From contig PMST01000368.1 of NCBI GenBank assembly GCA_003168295.1, positions 1-5,286 of the forward strand: a stretch of DNA of 5,286 nucleotides, written 5' to 3'. Shown piece by piece: positions 1 to 4,864 of the stretch (position 1 is its first letter; every line of letters begins with the position of its first letter). Origin of the DNA: Actinomycetota bacterium. Its GTDB lineage: Bacteria; Actinomycetota; Actinomycetes; Streptosporangiales; Streptosporangiaceae. The position numbers and the translations under genes are program-made. Under the pieces are notes generated by a model, which saw only the letters and a program-made list of their open reading frames with translations, was not told the origin of the DNA and made no database searches.

Positions 1-29
1 CCCGATAACTCTCATTAGGAGAACCTGCG

Positions 30-848
30 ATGACCGCCGTCACTATCACCACGGGGCCGGCCGGCCCGGGGACCGCGAGCCCGGTCCGTCCGCTGGCTGT
101 ACTGCGCCAGGTAGGCGTGCTCACCCGCCGGAACCTGCTGCACGTCTGGACCGACCCGCAGCAGATGGTCGGGATGACCATCCAGCCGCTGATGTTCCTG
201 CTGCTGTTTGTCTACGTCTTCGGCGGCGCGATCGCGGGTTCCAGCCGCGCCTACATCCAGTTCGTCCTGCCTGGCCTGGTGGTCCAGGGCGTGACGTTCT
301 GGGCCATGCAGACGGCCGTCGGCCTGAATACCGATTTCCAGCGCGGCCTGGTCGACCGGTTCCGCTCGCTGCCCATCGCCCGCAGTTCGGTGGTGGCCGG
401 GCGGATCGTCGCCGACGTGCTGCGGACCGGCTGGGGCACGGTGATCACCGTGGCGGCGGGCATGGCGTTCGGGTTCCGGCTGCACACCGGCGTGACCGGC
501 GCGCTCGGCGCGTTCGGGCTCATCCTCGCCTGGGGCTTCGCGCTCAGCTGGCTGATGGCCTTCCTCGGCGTGTCGCTCCGCAGCGCGGAGACAGTGCAGA
601 CGGCAGGCTTCTTGCTCGTGATGCCGCTCGGCTTCGCTAGCTCGGTTTTCGCGCCCGCGTCGACCATGCCGGGCTGGCTGCAGGCCTTCGTCAAGGTCAA
701 CCCGGTGACCGTCGTCACCGACGCGGCGCGCGGCCTGATGCTGGGCGGCCCGGTCGCGGATCCGCTGCTCAAATCCGCCGCCTGGCTGATCGGCCTCACC
801 GTGGTGAGCTGGGCCCTGACCGTGCGCCGCTACCGCGCCCGGGCCTAA
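30..848 (+). CDS. ABC-2 type transporter permease, DrrB (daunorubicin resistance) family
   Basis: The 272-residue product is an integral membrane subunit of an ABC exporter that would pair with a separate DrrA-like ATPase. About six hydrophobic segments are visible, near residues 49-68, 77-97, 122-147, 157-180, 189-210 and 249-265. Family hallmarks are the cytoplasmic loop 'DRFRSLPIARSSVVAGR' (109-125) and the late stretch around 200-239: 'FASSVFAPASTMPGWLQ', then 'NPVT' and 'AARGLMLGG'. The ATG at 30 has a good Shine-Dalgarno (AGGAG, 17-21) at normal spacing. A stop codon in the preceding 18 bases (TAG at 16-18, or TAA at 6-8) would fit an upstream gene ending just before it, most simply the ATPase, but that gene is outside the window. 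The substrate cannot be read from sequence; drugs, lipids or secondary metabolites are all possible. The 3' end faces marR. Confidence 0.9.
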   Translation: MTAVTITTGPAGPGTASPVRPLAVLRQVGVLTRRNLLHVWTDPQQMVGMTIQPLMFLLLFVYVFGGAIAGSSRAYIQFVLPGLVVQGVTFWAMQTAVGLNTDFQRGLVDRFRSLPIARSSVVAGRIVADVLRTGWGTVITVAAGMAFGFRLHTGVTGALGAFGLILAWGFALSWLMAFLGVSLRSAETVQTAGFLLVMPLGFASSVFAPASTMPGWLQAFVKVNPVTVVTDAARGLMLGGPVADPLLKSAAWLIGLTVVSWALTVRRYRARA

Positions 849-940
849 AGCACCGGTCAAGTAGCCGGGTCGCCCATCGGCCGGTGACAGCCGCCGTTAA
901 TCCCCTAATGTCCGTTTTACGGTTTTCACCGGCGGATTTC

Positions 941-1019
941 GGTGGTGGATCCGGGCCTGGTGGTGGATCGGGGGGATCGGGATGCACCAGACCCACCGCG
1001 GAGCCCGGATCCACCACCA
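941..1019. repeat. 16-bp perfect inverted repeat with a competing third copy of its core
   Basis: GGTGGTGGATCCGGGC at 941-956 is the exact reverse complement of 1003-1018, with a 46-base loop. The core GGTGGTGGATC recurs as a direct repeat at 959-969. A 12-bp stem of 958-969 with 1008-1019 can therefore replace the 16-bp stem. Inside the loop, CTGGTG (957-962) can also pair with CACCAG (985-990). On the plus strand a T-rich stretch (1030-1043) follows, but about 20 bases after the stem, so this is not a canonical intrinsic terminator. It may still help separate the two convergent transcripts. Confidence 0.7.
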
Positions 1020-1053
1020 TAACCGGAGCAACCTTTCCGTTTTTGCTGCTTGC

Positions 1054-1070
1054 GTGGTCCCTGTGACCAC
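1054..1070. repeat. Small perfect hairpin in the intergenic block
   Basis: GTGGTC (1054-1059) and GACCAC (1065-1070) form a 6-bp stem with a 5-base loop, CCTGT. A smaller 4-bp hairpin, CCGT-TTT-ACGG, lies at 912-922. Both sit within the block bounded by the 12-bp inverted repeats. No poly-T tract follows either one on a useful strand, so neither is called a terminator. Confidence 0.45.
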
Positions 1071-1108
1071 TGTCGTGCTGGGAAGGTTCGAACTACTTGA
1101 CCGGCGTT

Positions 1109-1645
1109 CTAACAGATCGTCGGCTCGTCGCCCGCACAAGCCGCCAGCTCGTCGCCGGCACAAACCGCCGCCTGGCGCACGCACGCCGCCTGCTTCCCGC
1201 CGGCCACGGCGTCGACCGCGCGGGCGAGCAGCCGGTACAGCGTCGCCCGCTCCGCCGCGGACAGCACGGCGAGCAGGTCGTCCTCGACCCGGCTGAGCCG
1301 GGCCTGGGCCAGGCACAGCTCGCCGGCCCCAGCGGCCGACAGCTCGACGATGTGGCGGCGGCGGTCAGCGGGATCGCGGCGGCGGACGATCAGCCCGCGC
1401 TCCTCGAGCTCGTTGAGCAGGCCGACCACGTTGCTCGGATCCAGGCTCAGCGCCTCCGCCAGCCCTTGCTGGCTGGCCGGCCCGTGCTCGCTGAGCAGCT
1501 TGAGCGCGATCAGGTGCCGGGGCCGCAGGCCGCCCGGCGCCATCGAGGCCTCGGCGGCGCGGCGCCCCACCCGGGCCAGGTGATCGAGCAGTGGCAGCAG
1601 CTGCTGGTCTTCCAGCTGCTCCGTCCGCGCCCGAGTCTCCGTCAT
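1109..1645 (-). CDS. MarR-family transcriptional regulator with cysteine-bearing C-terminal tail
   Basis: The 178-residue product is a dimeric winged helix-turn-helix regulator. The DNA-binding part spans about residues 40-106: 'RPRHLIALKLLSEHG', the recognition region 'SQQGLAEALSLDPSNVVGLL', and the wing 'RRRDPADRRRHIVELS' (88-103). The helices before residue 40 and after 107 would form the dimer interface. The protein is about 30 residues longer than the usual 140-150. The extra tail is rich in Ala and Cys, with cysteines at 155, 162, 170 and 178; Cys111 is the only other one. The ATG at 1645 has a GAGGG (minus strand, 1658-1662) about 12 bases upstream, rather distant. The gene is divergent from azoR across 67 bp, the standard arrangement for a MarR repressor controlling a reductase and itself. 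By analogy with MhqR/azoR in Bacillus, quinones or other electrophiles are plausible inducers; this is inference. Confidence 0.9.
   Translation of the reverse strand: MTETRARTEQLEDQQLLPLLDHLARVGRRAAEASMAPGGLRPRHLIALKLLSEHGPASQQGLAEALSLDPSNVVGLLNELEERGLIVRRRDPADRRRHIVELSAAGAGELCLAQARLSRVEDDLLAVLSAAERATLYRLLARAVDAVAGGKQAACVRQAAVCAGDELAACAGDEPTIC
1123..1170. repeat. 24-bp imperfect tandem repeat (two units) in the 3' end of marR
   Basis: Units at 1123-1146 and 1147-1170 match at 21 of 24 positions. Each begins GCTCGTCGCC and continues GCACAA-CCGCC. Read on the minus strand, they give the 8-residue near-repeat 'AVCAGDEL / AACAGDEP' at the C-terminus of the MarR protein, so the duplication stays in frame and adds a cysteine per unit. 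It ends about 12 bases before the marR stop codon, close to the right arm of the intergenic inverted repeat. Confidence 0.75.
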
Positions 1646-1673
1646 AACAGAAGACTACCCTCAGAGTCAATTA

Positions 1674-1688
1674 TTTGTGTATCACAAA
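1674..1688. promoter_or_regulatory. Candidate MarR operator between marR and azoR
   Basis: TTTGTG-TAT-CACAAA is a perfect 6-3-6 palindrome in the AT-rich divergent region. Size and symmetry fit a MarR dimer site. It overlaps the proposed azoR -35 element, so occupancy would block azoR transcription and probably that of marR. A second overlapping symmetry, TATCAC (1680-1685) with GTGATA (1695-1700), could extend the site. MarR binding is inferred from position and symmetry only. Confidence 0.6.
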
Positions 1689-1704
1689 CGATTAGTGATA
1701 TACA
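1675..1704 (+). promoter_or_regulatory. Candidate azoR promoter giving a leaderless transcript
   Basis: TTGTGT (1675-1680) and TATACA (1699-1704) are separated by 18 bases and resemble a vegetative sigma-factor promoter (3/6 and 4/6 matches to consensus). Transcription would start near 1711-1713, right at the azoR ATG at 1713. No Shine-Dalgarno precedes that ATG (ATTCTATCC lies directly upstream), which fits a leaderless mRNA, common in actinobacteria. Confidence 0.45.
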
Positions 1705-1712
1705 TTCTATCC

Positions 1713-2363
1713 ATGAGCCACCTTCTGCATATCGATTCTTCCCTGCGCACCGAGGGATCCCGCAGCCGCCGGCTGTCCGCCCACTTTGCTGAGCGCTGGC
1801 AGGCCGCCCACCCTGAGGGCACCGTCACCTACCGCGACCTGGCCGCGGACCCGATCCCGCACCTGGATCACGCCGCCTTTTCTGCGGGATTCGTCCCGGC
1901 CGCCGACCGCACCCCGGAGCAGGCTGCCGCCTTCGCCCTGGGCAACCAGTTGATCGACGAGGTGCTGGCGGCCGACACCGTCCTGCTCGCCATGCCGCTG
2001 TACAACTTCGGGCCGCCGAGCACGTTCAAGGCCTGGTTCGACCGGATCGTCTCGCCGGAACGCACCGTCGGCAAGCTCGGTGACAAGGAGTTCGTGGTCG
2101 TGACGGCGCGCGGCGGCGGCTACCAGCCTGGTACCCCACGGCATGGCTGGGACCACCGCGAGCCGTGGCTACGGCACGCCCTGACCACGCTCGGCGTCAG
2201 CAAGGCCGTGTTCATCGACACCGAACTGACCCTGGCCCGCGAGTCTGCGGCGATGATCCTGCTCGACCTGGGCCCCGCCGAGGACCAGAGCCTGGCCGAC
2301 GCCCTGGCCGCCATCGACGCCCTGCTGGCACCCGCCGTCCGCGCCTACCAGCCCGTCAGCTAG
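1713..2363 (+). CDS. azoR: FMN-dependent NADH-azoreductase / NAD(P)H:quinone oxidoreductase
   Basis: The 216-residue product is a flavodoxin-fold cytosolic flavoenzyme of the AzoR (AcpD) family. These enzymes transfer two electrons at a time from NAD(P)H through FMN to quinones and azo compounds, avoiding semiquinone radicals. Visible features are the N-terminal strand and FMN phosphate-binding loop 'HIDSSLR...SRSRR' (6-20), the hallmark 'MPLYNFGPPSTFKAWFDRI' (94-112) that contacts the flavin, and 'TARGGGY' (131-137) near the isoalloxazine ring. Length is normal for the family. The frame stays open upstream to 1677, but the ATG at 1713 is chosen because 'MSHLLHIDSSLR' matches the family N-terminus and the upstream codons lie in promoter-like DNA. 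The divergent marR gene and the palindrome between them suggest induction by quinones or other electrophiles. Confidence 0.93.
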   Translation: MSHLLHIDSSLRTEGSRSRRLSAHFAERWQAAHPEGTVTYRDLAADPIPHLDHAAFSAGFVPAADRTPEQAAAFALGNQLIDEVLAADTVLLAMPLYNFGPPSTFKAWFDRIVSPERTVGKLGDKEFVVVTARGGGYQPGTPRHGWDHREPWLRHALTTLGVSKAVFIDTELTLARESAAMILLDLGPAEDQSLADALAAIDALLAPAVRAYQPVS

Positions 2364-2365
2364 CT
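2358..2365. other. Overlapping convergent stop codons of azoR and dapC
   Basis: The palindrome AGCTAGCT holds both stop codons: azoR TAG at 2361-2363 on the plus strand and dapC TAG at 2360-2362 on the minus strand. The two coding regions overlap by four bases (2360-2363). There is no room for a dedicated intergenic terminator, so each transcript must run at least slightly into the other gene. Confidence 0.9.
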
Positions 2366-3490
2366 CAGCTCAGCCAATCGCTTAGCCGCGGCCGCGATCC
2401 GCTCGTCGGTGGCGGTCAGCGCCACCCGCACGTGCCGCGACCCGGCGGACCCGTACAGTTCGCCGGGCGCGACCAGGATGCCTCCCTGGGCGGCCAGCAG
2501 CTCCGCCGCCGACCAGCAGTCGTGTGCCGGGTGGGTGACCCACAGGTACAGGCCCGCCTCGGAGTGGTCGATCCGCCAGCCGGCCGACGTGAAAGCGTCC
2601 CGCAGCACCGAACGCCGGTGGCGATACCTCTCCCGCTGCTCGCTGGCGTGCCCCTCGTCCTCGAGCGCGGCCGTCATCGCCGCCTGCACCGGCTCCGGCA
2701 TGATCATCCCGGCTTGCTTCCTGATCGCCAGCAGGTCCGCGACCAGGGCTGGGTCGCCGGTGACGAAGCCGGCCCGGTAACCGGCCAGGTTGGAACGCTT
2801 GGACAGCGAGTGCACGGCGAGCAGGCCCTGCGCCGATCCGCCGCACACGTCCGGGTGCAGGACAGAAACCGGCGCGGCGTCCCAGCCCAGCGTCAGGTAG
2901 CACTCGTCGGACGCCAGCACGACCCCGTGCCCCCGGGCCCACTCGACTGCCGCGCGCATCTCGGCGCCGGTCAGCACCCGCCCGGTCGGGTTCGACGGCG
3001 AATTCAGCCACACCAGCCGGACCCGCCCCAGGTCCGCGCCGGGCGAAAGGTCCGAGCGCAGCGGCAGGTCCGCGGCCACCGCGGTCGCCCCGGCCAGCCG
3101 AGCCCCGATGTCGTACGTCGGGTAGGCCAGCGCGGGCTGCACCATGACGTCCCCCGGGCCGAGCCCGAGCATGGCCGGGAGCCAGGCGATGAACTCCTTG
3201 GTCCCCACCACCGGCAGCACGTCGTCCGGTGACACCGAAACCCCGTGGTCCCGTGCCAGCCACCCGGCCGCCGCGGTGCGCAGCCGCGGCGTGCCCCACG
3301 TGGCCGGGTAGCCGGGCGCATCCGAGGCCGCGGCCAGTGCGGCCCGGATCACGTCCGGCACCGGATCGACCGGCGTGCCCATGGACAAGTCCACAGGCCC
3401 GTTCGGATGAAGCCCGGCTTTTTCCTTCAGCGGCGCGATCCGGTCCCAGGTAAAGACGGGAAGCCGGGCGGCGAGGGTATTGGGGTTCAT
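2360..3490 (-). CDS. dapC: N-succinyldiaminopimelate aminotransferase (DapC type), class I/II PLP-dependent
   Basis: The 376-residue product is a fold-type I aminotransferase. DapC converts N-succinyl-2-amino-6-oxopimelate and glutamate into N-succinyl-LL-2,6-diaminopimelate, a step toward lysine and the peptidoglycan cross-linking residue meso-diaminopimelate. Visible features: substrate entry region 'GYPATWGTPRLR' (60-71), cofactor phosphate loop 'GTKEF' (96-100), 'NSPSNPTG' with Asn167 (163-170), 'SDECY' with Asp195 (194-198), the Schiff-base lysine Lys231 in 'SLSKRSNLAGYR', and the C-terminal substrate-carboxylate Arg355 in 'HVRVALT'. The start at 3490 gives the usual family opening, and its ATG overlaps the fdxA stop. 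Pairing with fdxA is typical of actinobacterial dapC. Substrate specificity rests on that context and overall resemblance; other class I aminotransferases are the main alternative. Confidence 0.9.
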   Translation of the reverse strand: MNPNTLAARLPVFTWDRIAPLKEKAGLHPNGPVDLSMGTPVDPVPDVIRAALAAASDAPGYPATWGTPRLRTAAAGWLARDHGVSVSPDDVLPVVGTKEFIAWLPAMLGLGPGDVMVQPALAYPTYDIGARLAGATAVAADLPLRSDLSPGADLGRVRLVWLNSPSNPTGRVLTGAEMRAAVEWARGHGVVLASDECYLTLGWDAAPVSVLHPDVCGGSAQGLLAVHSLSKRSNLAGYRAGFVTGDPALVADLLAIRKQAGMIMPEPVQAAMTAALEDEGHASEQRERYRHRRSVLRDAFTSAGWRIDHSEAGLYLWVTHPAHDCWSAAELLAAQGGILVAPGELYGSAGSRHVRVALTATDERIAAAAKRLAELS

Positions 3491-3496
3491 TCCTCC
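3487..3496 (-). promoter_or_regulatory. ATGA stop-start overlap coupling fdxA to dapC
   Basis: On the minus strand the dapC ATG (3490-3488) shares two bases with the fdxA stop TGA (3489-3487). A GGAGG at 3496-3492, made by the last Glu codons of fdxA, ends only one base before the ATG. That is too close for normal de novo initiation. It fits reinitiation by ribosomes that have just terminated fdxA, so dapC translation should depend on fdxA translation. Confidence 0.8.
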
Positions 3497-3813
3497 GTGG
3501 CTTGCGGCGGCAGCGCTGCCACCACCGGGTGGTCTTTGCCGATCTTGCCGGCCTTGGAGGCGCCGCCCGGGGAACCGAGGTCTTCGAAGAAGTCGACGTT
3601 GACCTTGTAGTATTCCTTCCACTGCTCGGGTACGTCGTCTTCGTAGTAGATCGCCTCGACCGGGCAGACAGGCTCGCAAGCGCCGCAGTCCACGCACTCG
3701 TCGGGGTGGATATACAGCATCCGGTCGCCCTCGTAGATGCAGTCAACCGGGCATTCTTCGATGCATGCCTTGTCAAGCACATCAACGCAGGGCTGCGCGA
3801 TGATGTAGGTCAC
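3487..3813 (-). CDS. fdxA: Seven-iron ferredoxin ([3Fe-4S][4Fe-4S])
   Basis: The 108-residue product is a small soluble electron carrier. Compared with the well-studied Azotobacter ferredoxin I (residue offset +1), Cys9, Cys17 and Cys50 are placed to hold a [3Fe-4S] cluster, and Cys21, Cys40, Cys43 and Cys46 ('CVDCGAC') a [4Fe-4S] cluster. Cys25 matches the extra non-ligand cysteine. Val12 replaces Cys11 of the Azotobacter protein, so the first cluster should remain three-iron. After residue 57 comes the acidic/aromatic tail typical of actinobacterial FdxA ('EQWKEYYKVNVDFFEDLGSPGGA'-like, about 63-85). The start is a GTG at 3813, supported by AGGAG seven bases upstream and the conserved 'TYIIAQPCVDV' opening. 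Partners may include cytochrome P450s or other redox enzymes, but none is encoded here. It forms a coupled pair with dapC. Confidence 0.95.
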   Translation of the reverse strand: MTYIIAQPCVDVLDKACIEECPVDCIYEGDRMLYIHPDECVDCGACEPVCPVEAIYYEDDVPEQWKEYYKVNVDFFEDLGSPGGASKAGKIGKDHPVVAALPPQATEE

Positions 3814-3820
3814 GGGTGGG

Positions 3821-3825
3821 CTCCT
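3821..3825 (-). promoter_or_regulatory. Shine-Dalgarno of fdxA, fixing the GTG start
   Basis: AGGAG on the minus strand lies seven bases before the GTG at 3813-3811. No ATG in frame fits both the spacing and the family N-terminus, so this site decides the start. Confidence 0.8.
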
Positions 3826-3859
3826 GTCGTCGTTCTGGTCCCTGCTGCTATCACAGTAT

Positions 3860-3873
3860 GGCGGCTTCCCGCC
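3860..3873 (-). promoter_or_regulatory. Short hairpin between the lysozyme-like gene and fdxA
   Basis: GGCGG-GAAG-CCGCC on the minus strand is a perfect 5-bp stem with a 4-base loop, ten bases after the stop of the upstream gene and about 46 bases before fdxA. No T-tract follows; instead CATACT and GTGATAG come next, the former a weak -10 candidate for an fdxA promoter. The stem could partially terminate or stabilise the upstream mRNA. The promoter reading is only suggestive, and readthrough from the gene at 4803 is equally possible. Confidence 0.3.
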
Positions 3874-3882
3874 GGTGCCGCT

Positions 3883-4803
3883 TCAGCCTGCGACAATAAC
3901 GCCGCCCGGCTGATTCTTCTTGGTGCTGTCACGCTGCCAGCCCATACTGCCATCCGCCGCCTTCCACTCATAACCGGCGTACCGTACTTCGCTGATCCCG
4001 TAGGCCTGCGCGTTCGCGACCAGCCAGCCGGCCACCGTCCAGGCCGCGCCCCGCTCACCGGGCACGACCGAGACGCTTCCGTCCTTTCCCGACGCCGAAC
4101 GATCCGTGGTGATCCTGGCCACAACCGCTCGTCGCCCCAGTGGCCCGAACGTCTGAGTGAGTCCCCGCACCGCGCCGGCCAGCTCCAGATCCGCCTTCCG
4201 CGGTGGCTGATACCAGCAGGACACCCCGTGCGGTGAGCTGCCGGTGAAGTAGCCGGCCAGCTCCGCCGCCATAGCCGCCCACTGCCCGTAGGCGGCTCCG
4301 TCCGCGCTGTGCTGCACGTCCTGCGCCGCCTTCGCGACCGGCATCCGCGTGTAGTCGTGCACGTCCACCAGGGCAGCGAAAAACCTGGTCGTGGCGTAGA
4401 CGGGGTTCTCGATTTCGCGGGTCGTGCCCCAGCCTTGCGAGGGCCGCTGCTGGAAGACGCCGACCGAGTCGCGGTCGCCGTAGTCCAGGTTCTGCAGCTG
4501 CGTTTCCTGCAGCGCGGCGGCGTAGGCGATGGTGACCGCCTGCCTCGGCAGCTTGCGCCGGGCCGCGACGCCCGCGATGGTGGCCGCAATGCCGGCCTGG
4601 TCGACGTCGAGCGAGACGGCCTGCGGGCCGGTGCCCGCCTGGCAGCCGGGCAAGAGGGCAACGGGCGGGCTGACCTGCTGGAAGCTGTGGTAGATGAGGT
4701 AGCAGGCCACGGCGAGCAACAGGACGAACGCGGTGCCGATGATGGCTGCGCGCCGCGGCCGGTTCCGATTGGGCGGCACATCAAACCGTACCGCCCCGGC
4801 CAT
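3883..4803 (-). CDS. Membrane-anchored extracytoplasmic protein with lysozyme-like segment
   Basis: The 306-residue product has a short basic N-terminus ('NRNRPRR', 12-18) and one hydrophobic segment (about 19-38), so most of it should lie outside the membrane as an anchored or secreted protein. Residues about 66-190 contain 'AYAAALQETQLQNL' with Glu100, then 'YGDRDSVGVFQQRPSQGWG' (108-126). This pattern of a glutamate on a helix followed by a G-x-F-Q motif resembles the catalytic region of lysozyme-like/lytic transglycosylase folds. The C-terminal part (about 210-290) contains 'RGAAWTVAGWLVANAQAYGISEV', a conserved-looking region I cannot name with confidence. Cys54 and Cys196 could form a disulfide. 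The ATG at 4803 has GGGAG (4817-4813) nine bases upstream. Similar actinobacterial proteins are often annotated hypothetical. A wall-modifying role is inference; a non-catalytic descendant of the fold is possible. Confidence 0.85.
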   Translation of the reverse strand: MAGAVRFDVPPNRNRPRRAAIIGTAFVLLLAVACYLIYHSFQQVSPPVALLPGCQAGTGPQAVSLDVDQAGIAATIAGVAARRKLPRQAVTIAYAAALQETQLQNLDYGDRDSVGVFQQRPSQGWGTTREIENPVYATTRFFAALVDVHDYTRMPVAKAAQDVQHSADGAAYGQWAAMAAELAGYFTGSSPHGVSCWYQPPRKADLELAGAVRGLTQTFGPLGRRAVVARITTDRSASGKDGSVSVVPGERGAAWTVAGWLVANAQAYGISEVRYAGYEWKAADGSMGWQRDSTKKNQPGGVIVAG

Positions 4804-4864
4804 AGCGCTAAGCTCCCGGCGCCGAACTACCCCGCGCAGAGGAGCCGGCCGGGCTGGCTACCTT
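4804..4864. promoter_or_regulatory. Divergent intergenic region with putative promoters
   Basis: This 61-bp gap separates the leftward lysozyme-like gene from the rightward LOG gene, so both promoters should lie here or slightly inside the genes. The minus strand holds GGGAG at 4817-4813, the ribosome site of the leftward gene. The plus strand holds GAGGAG (4839-4844), 20 bases from the first LOG ATG and thus too far to be its usual Shine-Dalgarno. TACCTT (4859-4864) could be a -10 element on the plus strand, but I see no matching -35. Confidence 0.4.

Larger units (their letters stand above)
853..1104. repeat. 252-bp intergenic block bounded by 12-bp perfect inverted repeats
   Basis: The gap between the convergent permease and marR genes starts and ends with perfect inverted copies of CCGGTCAAGTAG: 853-864 on the left and CTACTTGACCGG at 1093-1104 on the right. 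Each arm begins four bases beyond the neighbouring stop codon. The pairing does not extend clearly beyond 12 bp, and there is no obvious target-site duplication (left flank AGCA, right flank CGTT). No convincing gene lies inside; the only open frames lack ribosome binding sites and look like shadows of GC-rich DNA. The block could be a small non-autonomous mobile element, a structured RNA, or a bidirectional termination region. The repeat itself is certain; its nature is not. Confidence 0.6.

Noticed and set aside
15..860. Long open frame on the minus strand opposite the permease gene (281 residues)
   Set aside because: Its translation is a low-complexity mix of His, Arg, Gly and Ala with no recognisable motif. 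It is the usual antisense shadow of a GC-rich gene, while the plus-strand frame is a clear membrane protein.
941..1043. Canonical intrinsic terminator from the 16-bp inverted repeat
   Set aside because: The loop is 46 bases and the T-rich stretch lies about 20 bases beyond the stem rather than directly after it; nothing suitable follows on the minus strand.
884..1066. 60-residue open frame inside the inverted-repeat block starting with GTG at 884
   Set aside because: No ribosome binding site. The Gly-Ser run comes directly from the GGTGGTGGATC repeats, so the frame is better explained by the DNA repeats.
1081..1104. GGTTCGAAC resembling a tRNA T-loop
   Set aside because: The flanking five bases on each side do not pair as a T-stem, and no acceptor, D or anticodon arms are found upstream.
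849..1108. Firm call of an insertion sequence or MITE
   Set aside because: No transposase, no clear target-site duplication, and copy number cannot be seen from one window; kept as a repeat with mobility as a hypothesis.
1646..1712. A defined -35/-10 promoter for marR on the minus strand
   Set aside because: TTGACT at 1670-1665 looks like a -35, but a -10 at normal spacing would overlap the marR start codon, and no other pair was convincing.
2165..3785. Long open frames overlapping azoR, dapC and fdxA in other frames (2165-3232 plus, 2382-3785 minus)
   Set aside because: Arg/Gly/Pro-rich translations without family motifs; the competing frames carry intact catalytic or cluster-binding residues.
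3502..4784. Open frames at 3502-4236 plus and 3810-4784 minus around the lysozyme-like gene
   Set aside because: No Shine-Dalgarno or motif, and compositionally biased. The 3883-4803 frame has a membrane anchor, a good ribosome site and an ordered motif pattern.
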